A DNA stretch of 59,215 nt from JAISGQ01 sp964500965 (GTDB lineage: Bacteria; Bacillota; Clostridia; Oscillospirales; Acutalibacteraceae): NCBI GenBank assembly GCA_964500965.1, contig CAZCQZ010000008.1:1-59215 (forward strand), given 5' to 3'. Every line of letters starts with the position of its first letter. Positions within the stretch are counted from its first letter, which is position 1. This document shows positions 33,916-43,190 of this stretch, one piece after another. The notes beneath the pieces are model-generated. The model did no database searches. It saw only the letters and a program-made list of their open reading frames with translations, and was not told where the DNA came from. The position numbers and the translations under genes were made by a program.

Positions 33916-34617
33916 TCACAGGCGCACTTCAATTTGATTTTTAGCGGTTAGACTATCCGGCGTTACCGAACATTCAAATGCCATAATATCGACACCGTTA
34001 TCGGCGGCATTTCGCAGAGCTTCGCCAAACTCAGGGTGCCGCTCGTCATTTGGGGTCATATATTTCATACCCTCCATTTGAACGACAAACAGAACGCAGG
34101 TAAAATATCCGCAGTCATGTGCCTTTACAAGTTCTTTAATGTGCTTTATGCCGCGTTCCGTCGGCGCATCGGGGAAAGAAGCAATGCCGTTGTTTTCAAG
34201 GGTTACTCCCTTAACTTCCACAAAGCCCTCTCTGCCCTTTGAATCCACGACATAAAAATCGAATCTGGAGTCTCCCCACGTAAATTCCGGTCGGATAAGG
34301 GTAAGCTGTGGCATATCCGGCAATTTGATTATGCTGTTTTTTAAAGCTTCGTAAACGACTTTGTTCGGTGCTTGAGAATCCATATTTATAAGGAGCTTGC
34401 CTTTTTCAACCGCAACCAGGTCATAAAGCAGCTTGCGCCTGCCACGGCGATTGGTGAAATCTTCAAGATAAACAGTCGCGTTTTCAGTCAGCAGCTCACG
34501 GCATCTGCCTGTATTTTTGACATGCACGGCGACCTTTTCTCCGTCAAGCAATACCTCGGCAACAAACCGATTCGGACGTGAAATGAATTGCGCCTTTACT
34601 ATATTTTCGTATCTCAT
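33916..34617 (-). CDS. sfsA: Sugar fermentation stimulation protein SfsA
   Basis: A 233-residue SfsA-family protein, a DNA-binding/nuclease-like protein of unclear physiological role. Family landmarks are visible: RPNRFVAEVLLDGEKVAVHVKNTGRCRELL near the N-terminus, the nuclease-like core SRFDFYVVDSKGREGFVEVKGVTLE, FPDAPTERGIKHIKEL and the VQMEGMKYMTPND segment. The start overlaps the upstream gene's stop as ATGA. It is last in the four-gene ABC-F/mtaB/unknown/sfsA run. Confidence 0.95.
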   Translation of the reverse strand: MRYENIVKAQFISRPNRFVAEVLLDGEKVAVHVKNTGRCRELLTENATVYLEDFTNRRGRRKLLYDLVAVEKGKLLINMDSQAPNKVVYEALKNSIIKLPDMPQLTLIRPEFTWGDSRFDFYVVDSKGREGFVEVKGVTLENNGIASFPDAPTERGIKHIKELVKAHDCGYFTCVLFVVQMEGMKYMTPNDERHPEFGEALRNAADNGVDIMAFECSVTPDSLTAKNQIEVRL

Positions 34618-35144
34618 ATAATTGTTATGTTTGCATTTTCCTGCATAAGTTTTTCGACAAGCCGACTGCTTACAATTCGGTAAGCAGGTTTTTCTCTTTC
34701 CCTGTATTCATCACTGTGATGCACTGCGCCGCCTGTTTTTATGTACTCATGAAGAAAATCTTTCCAAAGGGTCAATGAAAACGCTCCGCTTTCGGCAATC
34801 GCTTTTTCAGCCGCCCTGAGATATTCAGCGAATAAAACCTCTCCGCTTCCGTTTATTTTCGCAGAAGACGCAAACATTTCAAAAAGCCTGTTCGCAGGCA
34901 ACCTCGCCGCTTTCCAGCCGCTTATGTTTATTCGGCACACATCATCGGAAATGTATTCGCATATCGGCACATTTTCGGGCTTTGTGTCGGTAAATTCCTT
35001 ATCGAAGTATCTTTTTGCCGCATTAATGTCCGAAAGCAAATGTTCTGCGCCGAACGCCGCCTGATAGCAAAGCTTGACAATATCCGCAGGCTGTACGGAC
35101 GGGTGGTTTTCTATTTCCTTTAATACATAATCCTCAAAATTCAT
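34614..35144 (-). CDS. Conserved protein of unknown function
   Basis: A 176-residue soluble, mostly helical protein I cannot assign. It begins MNFEDYVLKEIENHPSVQP, has VKLCYQAAFGAEHLL near residue 25, and a C-terminal HHSDEYREREKPAYR motif that looks conserved. No membrane segment is present. AAAGGTG precedes the ATG and the stop overlaps sfsA, so it is expressed with mtaB and sfsA. Confidence 0.8.
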   Translation of the reverse strand: MNFEDYVLKEIENHPSVQPADIVKLCYQAAFGAEHLLSDINAAKRYFDKEFTDTKPENVPICEYISDDVCRINISGWKAARLPANRLFEMFASSAKINGSGEVLFAEYLRAAEKAIAESGAFSLTLWKDFLHEYIKTGGAVHHSDEYREREKPAYRIVSSRLVEKLMQENANITII

Positions 35145-35166
35145 CTGTCATCACCTTTTATGCCCA

Positions 35167-36447
35167 TCAAACAAGCTTTCCCATACAGTATCCGTCTGCC
35201 GCTTCGGTAATTATTATGTTTACCGGTTGACTGCACTTTTCGGGCATTGCCACTCGTACCTGTGTATAGTTTTCGGTGTAGCCGTCATATATGCCGTTTT
35301 CCACCTCGGTTTCCGGCAGAAAAGCGCAAATTCTGCCCACCTGTGACAATCTGAATTTTGCCGCGCTTTCATTCGTCACCGCTATCATGCGCGCACTTCG
35401 TTCCGATTTGACCGCATTGGTAACCTGATTCGGGAAGCTGTCCGCCGCCGTTCCGGGTCTGCGTGAGTAGGCAAAAACATGAGCCTTGGCAAAGCCTATT
35501 TCCTGTGCAAAGCTCAGAGATTTCTCAAATTCTTCCTCCGTTTCACCGGCAAAGCCTACCATAATATCGGTGGTTATGGAGGGGTTATCGAATTTTTCAC
35601 ATATTCTTCGCACTATACCTCTGTAAAATTCCGTGTCATATTTTCTGTTCATTCTCGCAAGAGTTTCATCACAGCCGCTTTGCAGTGACAGATGAAAATG
35701 AGGGCAAAATTCAGGTATGGCGGCAAGTTTGTCAAGGGTTTCGTCCGACAGCAAATCAGGCTCTACAGAGCCCAGGCGTACCCTTTTGATTTTAGGGTCA
35801 GAAGCCGCGGCACTTACGGCATCGAACAATGTCAATCCGATGTCCTTTCCGTATGCGGACAGATTTATACCTACCAACACAACCTCGCAGTATTCGGGCG
35901 GCAATGCGGCAATCTCATCTGTAATGCTCTCAAGGGGTCTGCTTCTTACTCCGCCGCGTGCATAAGGTATCATACAGTAGGCACAGTAATTATCACAGCC
36001 GTCTTCAATCTTTATCATCGCTCTTGTCCGTTCCCCGAAATTCGCAACACTGAACGCTTCACGGTATTTTTCGGTATGTGGCTCAATGCAGACGATTCTT
36101 TCGCGCTTTTGCAGATAATCGGAAAGCAGTGTCGGTATGGCGGCTCTGTTTGAATTGCCGATAACAATATCCGCTTCGGGTATTCTGTCGGCACTTTCCG
36201 GTAACGCCTGTGTCATACAGCCTGACACAACTATTACCGCATCGGGATTTTCACGGCGTACCTTATGGATAAGCTGTCGGTTTTTCTTGTCGCTTTCCGC
36301 TGTAACGGTGCAGGTATTTATTATGTATATATCCGCGCTTTCGTTCTTATCGCACTGCAAAAAGCCGCACGAGCAAAGCATTTCGCTCATAGCCTGAGAA
36401 TCATATTGATTGACCTTACAGCCCAGTGTCAGTATTTTAAATCTCAT
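35167..36447 (-). CDS. mtaB: tRNA t6A37 methylthiotransferase MtaB
   Basis: A 426-residue methylthiotransferase that converts t6A37 to ms2t6A37 in ANN-decoding tRNAs. The UPF0004 domain has TLGCKVNQYDSQA, NTCTVT and GCMTQ cysteines; the radical SAM cluster is in DGCDNYCAYCMIPYARG (CxxxCxxC); a C-terminal TRAM-like domain (about 365-426) follows. The first-residue pattern GCKVNQYD separates MtaB from MiaB. It overlaps the ABC-F gene by 4 bases (ATGA). Confidence 0.95.
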   Translation of the reverse strand: MRFKILTLGCKVNQYDSQAMSEMLCSCGFLQCDKNESADIYIINTCTVTAESDKKNRQLIHKVRRENPDAVIVVSGCMTQALPESADRIPEADIVIGNSNRAAIPTLLSDYLQKRERIVCIEPHTEKYREAFSVANFGERTRAMIKIEDGCDNYCAYCMIPYARGGVRSRPLESITDEIAALPPEYCEVVLVGINLSAYGKDIGLTLFDAVSAAASDPKIKRVRLGSVEPDLLSDETLDKLAAIPEFCPHFHLSLQSGCDETLARMNRKYDTEFYRGIVRRICEKFDNPSITTDIMVGFAGETEEEFEKSLSFAQEIGFAKAHVFAYSRRPGTAADSFPNQVTNAVKSERSARMIAVTNESAAKFRLSQVGRICAFLPETEVENGIYDGYTENYTQVRVAMPEKCSQPVNIIITEAADGYCMGKLV

Positions 36448-38348
36448 TGCGCACCCTCCTCCTGAGCATAAAGCTCCTCAAGCTTTGAAAAAAGCTCTTC
36501 CTCATTTTCGCGCAGTGTGCTAAGCTCATTTGTTATTTCAAGTACCTGCTGATAATCTGCGGCAACCTCCGGCAAAGACAGCCGTTCTTCAAGCTCGGAT
36601 ATTTTAACAGACAGTTCTTCAAGAGCCGCTTCTGTTCTGGAAATACCTGTCTTTCTCTTTCTGGCGGCAGATGCTTCTTCCTTACGTCTGCGGTAATCTG
36701 CGGCAGATGCGCTTTCGACCTTTACAGTCGAAGCAGTGGGCATTTTATCCGGTCGGTGCTGTTCAAAATAATCGTAATTTCCTTTATATTCGGTGATTTT
36801 GCCGTTATCCATGTAATAAAGCCTGTCCGCAAGCTTGTTTATAAAATAGCGGTCATGGGAGATTATGAAAACAGTTCCCTCATAATCGGCAATGGCGTTT
36901 TCAAGAGCCTCACGGGAGGTTATATCAAGGTGATTCGTAGGCTCGTCCAACAGCAGAAAATTAGCCTGTGAAAGCATCAGCTTCAATATTGATATTCTCG
37001 CTTTTTCGCCGCCGCTCAGCGTAGAAATAAGCTTGAAAACATCATCACCTCTGAACAGAAACGAGCCTAACGCGGTACGCACCTCGGTTTCCGTCATTCT
37101 GGGATAGACGTCCCAAACCTCGTTTAAAACGGTTTTATTGTCGTGAAGTGATGCCTGTGTCTGCTCATAGTAACCGTACTCCACATTCGGTCCGAATGTC
37201 ACACTGCCGTATTTGCCTGCAAGCTGACCCACAAGCACCTTGAAAAGTGTCGATTTTCCACAGCCGTTGGGTCCTAATAGAAAAACACGTTCCCCTTTAT
37301 GTACCGAAAGGTTAAGCTCTGAAAATATAGTCTTTTCGCCATAGCCTGCCGTCAATCTGTCACAGATAAGAATATTATCTGTTATGGTCAGTTTGGTTTT
37401 AAAATTAAACCTCAGCTTGCTTGGCAGATTTTCCACCTCTACAAGCGTTTCCGCAATGCGATCCAGCTGTTTCTGCTTGCTGGCTATGGTGACGTAGTTG
37501 CGTTCCTGATTCCAACGCTTCTGCTGTTCTATAATACCCTCTATGCGGTGTATTTCGCGCTGGGTATTTTCATAGTGTCGCTGTGCAATTTCGCGATTTT
37601 CCTCTTTTTGCTTGAGATAGCTTGCATATGCGCCCTTATATACGGTCAAATGATGATTTTCAAGCTCAAAGGTACGGTTGGTGACCTTTTCAAGAAAATA
37701 TCGGTCGTGGGAAATGATTATGTACGCGCCGTTGTAGCTCTGTAAAAAGCTTTCAAGCCACTCAACCGCGTTTATGTCAAGGTGGTTTGTCGGCTCATCG
37801 AGAAGCAGAAGATTCGCACCGGAAAGAAGCATTTTGCAAAGCTGAATTTTTGAACGCTGTCCTCCAGAAAGCTCTCCCACATCCCGTTTCAAATCACTTT
37901 CTTCAAAGCCCAGACCTATAAGTGCGGCTCTTGTGCGGCTTTCAAAGGTAAGTCCGCCGCGTTTTTCGTATTCTTCTGTGAGAAAATGCTGTCGCTCTAT
38001 CAGCTCGGCAGAGGCTTCTCCTGCCGCTATCCGCGCTGTAACAGCGGATAGCTCGGCATCAAGCTCCATAAGCGGCTTGAAAACCGTGAGAGCCTCATCA
38101 TAAACACTGCGACCTCCGAAAAGAGTAAACTGCTCCATATAGCCTAATGTAGCAAGCTTATTGAGGGAAATATTTCCGGAATCAGGCTGATTTTCACCGG
38201 TTATAAGCTTAAAAAGGCTGGTTTTTCCACAGCCGTTTATACCCACTAAAGCTATTCTGTCCTTTTCGTCTACAGAAAAGCTTATATTTTCAAATATCAT
38301 GTTTGCGCCGTAATACAGCCCCAAATCATTGGCACTGAGTACTGTCAT
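36444..38348 (-). CDS. ABC-F family ATP-binding protein
   Basis: A 634-residue cytosolic tandem ABC ATPase without membrane domains, of the type that acts on ribosomes. Domain 1 (about 1-255) has GINGCGKTS, LSGGQRSK and LLLDEPTNHLD; the interdomain linker (about 255-330) with RWNQERNYV contacts the P-site tRNA in known members; domain 2 (about 335-535) has GPNGCGKST, LSGGEKAR and LLLDEPTNHLD. A charged coiled-coil tail follows (about 550-634). The ATG at 38348 is chosen because it follows AGGCGGGA and begins the first ABC domain. Whether it gives antibiotic protection or is a housekeeping translation factor is open; the YdiF-like tail favours the latter. Confidence 0.92.
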   Translation of the reverse strand: MTVLSANDLGLYYGANMIFENISFSVDEKDRIALVGINGCGKTSLFKLITGENQPDSGNISLNKLATLGYMEQFTLFGGRSVYDEALTVFKPLMELDAELSAVTARIAAGEASAELIERQHFLTEEYEKRGGLTFESRTRAALIGLGFEESDLKRDVGELSGGQRSKIQLCKMLLSGANLLLLDEPTNHLDINAVEWLESFLQSYNGAYIIISHDRYFLEKVTNRTFELENHHLTVYKGAYASYLKQKEENREIAQRHYENTQREIHRIEGIIEQQKRWNQERNYVTIASKQKQLDRIAETLVEVENLPSKLRFNFKTKLTITDNILICDRLTAGYGEKTIFSELNLSVHKGERVFLLGPNGCGKSTLFKVLVGQLAGKYGSVTFGPNVEYGYYEQTQASLHDNKTVLNEVWDVYPRMTETEVRTALGSFLFRGDDVFKLISTLSGGEKARISILKLMLSQANFLLLDEPTNHLDITSREALENAIADYEGTVFIISHDRYFINKLADRLYYMDNGKITEYKGNYDYFEQHRPDKMPTASTVKVESASAADYRRRKEEASAARKRKTGISRTEAALEELSVKISELEERLSLPEVAADYQQVLEITNELSTLRENEEELFSKLEELYAQEEGAQ

Positions 38349-38370
38349 AAAATCCCGCCTAAATAAGTAT

Positions 38371-38391
38371 ACAGGCTGTGCCGTGACAGCC
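38371..38391 (-). promoter_or_regulatory. Small leader hairpin upstream of ABC-F
   Basis: GGCTGT (38374-38379) and ACAGCC (38386-38391) form a short stem in the ABC-F leader between the promoter and the ribosome site. No T-tract follows, so an attenuator is not established. Confidence 0.35.
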
Positions 38392-38400
38392 TTGTTGACA

Positions 38401-38429
38401 ATTATACAATAATATGTGCGGCGATTCAA
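38401..38429 (-). promoter_or_regulatory. Sigma-A-type promoter of the ABC-F operon
   Basis: Minus-strand TTGAAT (38429-38424), 17-base spacer, TATAAT (38406-38401), about 53 bases upstream of the ABC-F start. Confidence 0.8.
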
Positions 38430-38466
38430 GCAAGAAAGTCCATTGCGTTTCATAACTCTTTTCTGT

Positions 38467-38904
38467 TTAAAGCCATTTCTTCAATCTTTCTATATGGGCT
38501 TTTTCACAATCCATATATCTCTGCGCCACGTCACGGGAATAATCGCTGAGTGAGCCGCCGTTTACCGCCTTCTGCACCTCGACAAGTGCCATATTCGAGC
38601 CTTGAATAAGCATTTCCGCCATGTGTGACGGTGAATCGTCCATCATGGTTTTCATGTTAACCGAGGTTTTAACGCCCATTTTCGCCATGGTTTTAACGTC
38701 TCCTGCAACTATTCCGCTTTCCGCCAATGCAGAGCCTATTTCCATTGCAAGGTCGTTGTACTTTTTCCTGAAATCCTGCAAAAGCCCCTCAAATGCTGAT
38801 TCTGTGGATTTTTTCAGCAGAGAATCAATTGACACAAGACCCATTTTACAACTATCGTGAATCAGGGTCAGCACATTACTGTCATCGGAATTATTCTTTA
38901 TCAC
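38467..38904 (-). CDS. DUF2383-like four-helix-bundle protein
   Basis: A 145-residue all-helical soluble protein. Sequence features such as NVLTLIHDSCKMGLVSIDSLL, FRKKYNDLAMEIGSAL, MDDSPSHMAEMLIQGSNMALVEVQKA and AQRYMDCEKAHIERLK fit the DUF2383/PA2169-like ferritin-type bundle by pattern, though carboxylate metal ligands are not obvious. It lies upstream of ABC-F on the same strand but has its own terminal gap. Function unknown. Confidence 0.72.
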   Translation of the reverse strand: MIKNNSDDSNVLTLIHDSCKMGLVSIDSLLKKSTESAFEGLLQDFRKKYNDLAMEIGSALAESGIVAGDVKTMAKMGVKTSVNMKTMMDDSPSHMAEMLIQGSNMALVEVQKAVNGGSLSDYSRDVAQRYMDCEKAHIERLKKWL

Positions 38905-38998
38905 AAAACCACTCCTTTGAAAATATCATGTCCAAAATCTCCGAATATATCTATTTTTTCAAATTTAACACCGCAAAGAGGAAATTTTCAGATAGTTA

Positions 38999-39027
38999 TT
39001 GAAAACCGACAAAAAAGAGTGTATACT
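38999..39027 (+). promoter_or_regulatory. Sigma-A-type promoter of oadGB
   Basis: TTGAAA (38999-39004), 17-base spacer, TATACT (39022-39027), 60 bases before oadG. A perfect 12-bp palindrome GTGCATATGCAC (39045-39056) lies in the leader. Confidence 0.7.
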
Positions 39028-39086
39028 TATAATGGGATTAAGCGGTGCATATGCACTTTTATATCATAAAAAGAGAGGTAGAAAAT

Positions 39087-39473
39087 ATGCTAAATTCAGT
39101 TCTGACCGCGGAGCGCAGTCTCGGTGATACCATACTCGTCACAACTCTTACGGGTATGCTTATCGTTTTTGCCGCTCTTATTCTGCTCATTTTCATAATT
39201 TGGGTGTTTGGTAAGTTCTTTTCCGGAGCACCTAAAAACGAAAAAGGTGTTAAAACCCCGACACCTGCTAAGGCTGCTCCCGTGTCGGTTGCAAGCACGG
39301 CAACGTCTCAGTCAAATGACGACATCATTGCGGTAATCGCCGCGGCAGTTGCCGTTTACGGTGAAAACGAGGGCAAGCGTTATACAATCCGCTCGGTCAA
39401 GCGTGCCGCTAATTCCGGCGGAAGAAGCCCGTGGGCTGCTGCCGGCATTGCCGAAAACGTCCGCTCTTTTTAA
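39087..39473 (+). CDS. OadG-type decarboxylase gamma subunit
   Basis: A 128-residue small subunit of a Na+-translocating decarboxylase. One TM helix (about residues 14-42, TLTGMLIVFAALILLIFIIWVFGKF) is followed by a Pro/Ala linker and a conserved C-terminal box, DDIIAVIAAAVAVY and NSGGRSPWAAAGIAENVRSF, as in clostridial OadG-like proteins. The ATG at 39087 is preceded by AGAGAGG; the frame upstream has no conserved residues. It is followed after 26 bases by the beta subunit. Confidence 0.88.
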   Translation: MLNSVLTAERSLGDTILVTTLTGMLIVFAALILLIFIIWVFGKFFSGAPKNEKGVKTPTPAKAAPVSVASTATSQSNDDIIAVIAAAVAVYGENEGKRYTIRSVKRAANSGGRSPWAAAGIAENVRSF

Positions 39474-39499
39474 AAAAGCAGAAAGGAATTTGACATACC

Positions 39500-40747
39500 A
39501 TGAATTTACTGAATCAAATTTGGCAAACTCTTATTGACCTCGCGAAAGAATCGGGTATTGCCGGTTTCTTTGCCGACGGTCAGTGGAAAAATGCGGTTAT
39601 GATTGCCGTTGGTTGCTTACTTATTTACCTTGCTATAAAAAAAGAGTACGAGCCGTTGCTCCTGCTCCCCATCGCTTTCGGCGTTATTTTAGCCAACCTT
39701 CCTCTTGCCGGTCTTATGACCCCTGCAAGCTCCGAGCTTATTCCCATAGCTTCGGCTACAGATACCGAGCTTGCGAAATATCCCACGATGATTGTCAACG
39801 GTGAAGAATTTGTAAATGTCACCGAATCCGGCGGATTGCTTTATTATCTTTATCAGGGTGTAAAGCTCGGTATCTATCCTCCCCTTATCTTCCTCGGCGT
39901 CGGTGCTATGACCGACTTCGGTCCCCTTATCGCCAATCCCAAGAGCTTCCTGCTCGGTGCTGCGGCTCAGCTCGGAATTTTCTTCACCTTTATCGGCGCA
40001 ATGCTTTTAGGCTTCCCCGGTGCAGTTGCCGCTTCAATCGGTATCATCGGCGGTGCAGACGGTCCTACCGCTATTTACGTAACCAGCAAGCTTGCCCCCG
40101 AATATCTCGGACCTATTGCCGTTGCTGCTTACCTTTATATGGCTCTTGTACCTATAATTCAGCCTCCTATTATGAAGGCTCTTACCACAAAGAAAGAGCG
40201 CAGTGTTGTAATGACACAGCTTCGTCCGGTTTCTAAAACCGAAAAGATTCTGTTCCCGATTATCGTTACAATAATCGTTTCTCTGCTTCTTCCCTCTGCC
40301 GCTCCTCTGGTTGGTATGCTTATGCTCGGTAACCTTTTCCGTGAAAGCGGAGTTGTCACAAGGCTTTCAAATACCGCCCAGAACGAGCTTATGAATATAG
40401 TCGTTATTTTCCTCGGACTTACTGTTGGTGCTACCGCAAACGGCGAGGTATTCCTGAGCCTTGAAACCATTGAAATCATTCTGCTCGGTGTTGTGGCTTT
40501 TGCAGTCGGTACAGCAGGCGGCGTTCTTCTCGGAAAGCTGATGTATCTCCTTTCCGGTGGAAAGGTCAACCCCCTTATCGGTGCGGCAGGCGTTTCGGCA
40601 GTTCCCATGGCTGCTCGTGTAGCCCAGAAAGTCGGACAAAAGGAAAATCCCAGCAACTTCCTGCTCATGCACGCAATGGGACCCAACGTTGCAGGCGTTA
40701 TCGGCTCTGCGGTTGCGGCAGGCGTACTCATTTCTATCTTCGGCTGA
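39500..40747 (+). CDS. Sodium-translocating decarboxylase beta subunit
   Basis: A 415-residue polytopic membrane protein (about 10 TM segments) of the OadB/GcdB/MmdB family, which couples biotin decarboxylation to Na+ export. Family features are FLGVGAMTDFGPLIANPKSFLLGAAAQLGIF with the functional Asp, IGIIGGADGPTAIYVTSKLAP, and PLIGAAGVSAVPMAARVAQKVG with NFLLMHAMGPNVAGVIGSA at the end. The length and both hairpin motifs are intact. No carboxyltransferase alpha or biotin-carrier gene is in the window, so the substrate (oxaloacetate, malonyl- or glutaconyl-CoA) cannot be told. Confidence 0.94.
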   Translation: MNLLNQIWQTLIDLAKESGIAGFFADGQWKNAVMIAVGCLLIYLAIKKEYEPLLLLPIAFGVILANLPLAGLMTPASSELIPIASATDTELAKYPTMIVNGEEFVNVTESGGLLYYLYQGVKLGIYPPLIFLGVGAMTDFGPLIANPKSFLLGAAAQLGIFFTFIGAMLLGFPGAVAASIGIIGGADGPTAIYVTSKLAPEYLGPIAVAAYLYMALVPIIQPPIMKALTTKKERSVVMTQLRPVSKTEKILFPIIVTIIVSLLLPSAAPLVGMLMLGNLFRESGVVTRLSNTAQNELMNIVVIFLGLTVGATANGEVFLSLETIEIILLGVVAFAVGTAGGVLLGKLMYLLSGGKVNPLIGAAGVSAVPMAARVAQKVGQKENPSNFLLMHAMGPNVAGVIGSAVAAGVLISIFG

Positions 40748-40760
40748 TTATTACAATGCA

Positions 40761-40796
40761 TATGCGCTCTCTCAAAACGGAGAGCGCATAATTTTT
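40761..40796 (+). terminator. Intrinsic terminator after oadB
   Basis: TATGCGCTCTC (40761-40771) and GAGAGCGCATA (40780-40790) form a perfect stem followed by ATTTTT. Confidence 0.9.
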
Positions 40797-40813
40797 CTAA
40801 AGGATGGTAACTA

Positions 40814-43180
40814 ATGGCAGAACTCAAAGAGCGATTTGTTAAAGCAAAAAGGGCAATTCTCCAAAGGGAGTATTCCCGTCTAAATTCCATGCAACAACAG
40901 GCGGTTTTCCAAACCGAGGGTCCTGTACTGATTCTTGCCGGTGCAGGCAGCGGTAAAACCACCGTGCTTGTCAGCCGTGCGGAAAACCTTATAAAATACG
41001 GCAATGCCTATAATTCCGATACACTCCCCTACGGCTTGACAGAAGATGATGTAAGCTTTCTCGAAACTCAGACTGAGCATATTACCGACAGTGAGCGTGT
41101 TCAAAAGCTTCTTGCGGTGTATCCCGCAAAGCCGTGGCAGGTAATGGCTATCACCTTTACCAACAAAGCCGCCGGTGAACTGAAAAACCGTCTGGTTGCA
41201 AAGCTCGGTGATGAGGGTAACGATGTTTGGGCTTCAACCTTTCATGCATCATGTGCAAGAATGCTGCGCCGTGATGCGGAACGGCTCGGCTACACCAATC
41301 GCTTTACAATTTATGACACAGACGACCAGCGCAGACTCATTAAGGACATTATGAGCACGCTGTACATTGACGAAAAATTTTTGTCGCACAAGACAATCGG
41401 CAATGAAATCAGTCGTGCTAAGGAAAAACTTCTAACCCCCGAACAGTATTCAAACCTTGCCGGTTCGGATATACGTCTGCGCAAGATAGCCGATGTTTAT
41501 ACTCAATATCAAAAGCGGCTTATTGAGGCGGACGCAATGGATTTTGACGACCTGCTTTTCAACACCGTAACTCTCCTTAACGATAACGAAGATATTCTCG
41601 AATACTACCGCCGACGTTTCCGCTACATAATGATTGACGAATATCAGGATACTAACCACGCACAATATCTGTTTGTGCGTCTGCTTGCGGACGGTCACAG
41701 AAACCTCTGTGTGGTCGGTGATGATGACCAGAGCATATATAAATTCCGCGGTGCTACAATCGAAAATATTCTTTCCTTTGAAAAGCAGTACGAGGATGCG
41801 ACTGTTATTCGACTGGAGCAGAATTACCGCTCAATGGAAAACATTCTGAAAGCGGCAAATGCGGTGATTTCCAATAACACAGAGCGCAAGAGCAAGCGAC
41901 TTTGGTGCGACAAGGGTGCAGGTGAGCTTGTTACACTCTACACCGCTTCCACCGACCGCGAAGAAGCAAAATATATTGCAGACGAAATAAATAACGCTGT
42001 TGCTTCAGGCGGTAAATACTCCGACCATGCGGTACTGTACCGCGTAAACGCACAGTCAAACTCCCTTGAAGGCTATCTTTCAAGAGCCGGTATTCCTTAC
42101 CGCATCATAGGCGGACATCGTTTCTACGAACGCAAGGAAATCAAGGATATGCTTGCATATCTTTGCGTAATTACAAATCCTGCCGATGAAATAAGGCTTC
42201 GCAGAATCATAAACGAGCCTAAACGCGGAATCGGTGAAAAATCAGTGGAAAACGCTTCGGAAATTGCCGCACAGCTTTCGGTTTCGCTTTTTGAAATAAT
42301 GGCTACCGCCGACAACTATCAGGCACTAAGCCGTAGTGCGGCAAAGATGATGCAGTTTGCACAGATGATTACCGACCTTGCAAATGCAGCGGGTGACGTT
42401 ACTGTCGGTTTAGGCGACCTTTTAGACCTGATTCTTGAAAAAACAGGCTATGAAGTCTCCCTTGCCGGAGATGAAAAAAGAGAAGAACGCATGGAAAATA
42501 TCCGCGAGCTTAAATCAAACCTTGTGAAATTCCAGGAGGAACGCGGTGAGGAAGCCGACCTTGGGGAATTTCTCGAAGAAGTCGCGCTTGTTGCCGACAT
42601 CGACAATTACGATACAAATGCCGACGCGGTTGTACTTATGACCCTCCATTCCGCAAAGGGTCTGGAATTTCCGGTTGTTTTCATTCCCGGTCTTGAGGAA
42701 AACATTTTCCCCGGCAGACAGTCCTCTCTTGACCCTGCGGAAATCGAAGAAGAACGCCGCCTTGCTTACGTCGGCATAACCCGTGCACAGAACAAGCTTC
42801 ATTTAATCCACGCTCAGTCCAGAATGCTGTACGGTCAGACAACGCGCAATCCCGTTTCGCGCTTTGTTACGGAAATTCCCGGCGAGCTGCTTGACAAAAA
42901 ATCACCTGTGCCTGTCAAAAGAGACAGCTTCCAAACTTCCGGCAGCTATCACAAGCCGAATTACGACAACGCAACGAAAATTTCAGGCGTTTCCGGCTCA
43001 ACCGCCGTTGCCTCGGAAAGCTTTGCAATGGGTGACAAGGTTTGGCACAAGGTATTTGGTGAGGGTGAAATAGTCAAAGTTTCTCCTCTCGGCTCGGACA
43101 CTCTGCTTGAAGTAAATTTCGACAAGGTCGGCACAAAAAAACTCATGGCAAATTTTGCAGGCATGAAAAAGCTGTCATAG
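40814..43180 (+). CDS. pcrA: ATP-dependent DNA helicase PcrA
   Basis: A 788-residue UvrD/PcrA-type SF1A helicase used in repair, rolling-circle replication and removal of stalled polymerases. Motifs: LNSMQQQAVFQTEGPVL, Walker A AGAGSGKTT, TFTNKAA, Walker B YIMIDEYQD, GDDDQSIYKFRGA, LEQNYRS, VVLMTLHSAKGLEFPVVFIPG and LAYVGITRA. The C-terminus has the Tudor-like AMGDKVWHKVFGEGEIVKV (about 735-785). A ~40-residue insertion between motifs I and Ia (about 70-110) is longer than in B. subtilis PcrA. Start supported by AAAGGATGG. It is followed within ten bases by repeat A. Confidence 0.93.
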   Translation: MAELKERFVKAKRAILQREYSRLNSMQQQAVFQTEGPVLILAGAGSGKTTVLVSRAENLIKYGNAYNSDTLPYGLTEDDVSFLETQTEHITDSERVQKLLAVYPAKPWQVMAITFTNKAAGELKNRLVAKLGDEGNDVWASTFHASCARMLRRDAERLGYTNRFTIYDTDDQRRLIKDIMSTLYIDEKFLSHKTIGNEISRAKEKLLTPEQYSNLAGSDIRLRKIADVYTQYQKRLIEADAMDFDDLLFNTVTLLNDNEDILEYYRRRFRYIMIDEYQDTNHAQYLFVRLLADGHRNLCVVGDDDQSIYKFRGATIENILSFEKQYEDATVIRLEQNYRSMENILKAANAVISNNTERKSKRLWCDKGAGELVTLYTASTDREEAKYIADEINNAVASGGKYSDHAVLYRVNAQSNSLEGYLSRAGIPYRIIGGHRFYERKEIKDMLAYLCVITNPADEIRLRRIINEPKRGIGEKSVENASEIAAQLSVSLFEIMATADNYQALSRSAAKMMQFAQMITDLANAAGDVTVGLGDLLDLILEKTGYEVSLAGDEKREERMENIRELKSNLVKFQEERGEEADLGEFLEEVALVADIDNYDTNADAVVLMTLHSAKGLEFPVVFIPGLEENIFPGRQSSLDPAEIEEERRLAYVGITRAQNKLHLIHAQSRMLYGQTTRNPVSRFVTEIPGELLDKKSPVPVKRDSFQTSGSYHKPNYDNATKISGVSGSTAVASESFAMGDKVWHKVFGEGEIVKVSPLGSDTLLEVNFDKVGTKKLMANFAGMKKLS

Positions 43181-43190
43181 CCGTTTTTTT

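Noticed and set aside
36444..38453. Longer start of the ABC-F gene at 38453
   Set aside because: The extra 35 codons cover the promoter and leader and have no family similarity.
40159..41004. A 281-codon minus-strand frame over oadB and pcrA
   Set aside because: It crosses the ends of two real plus-strand genes and their terminator; composition is Arg/Ser/Thr-rich shadow coding.
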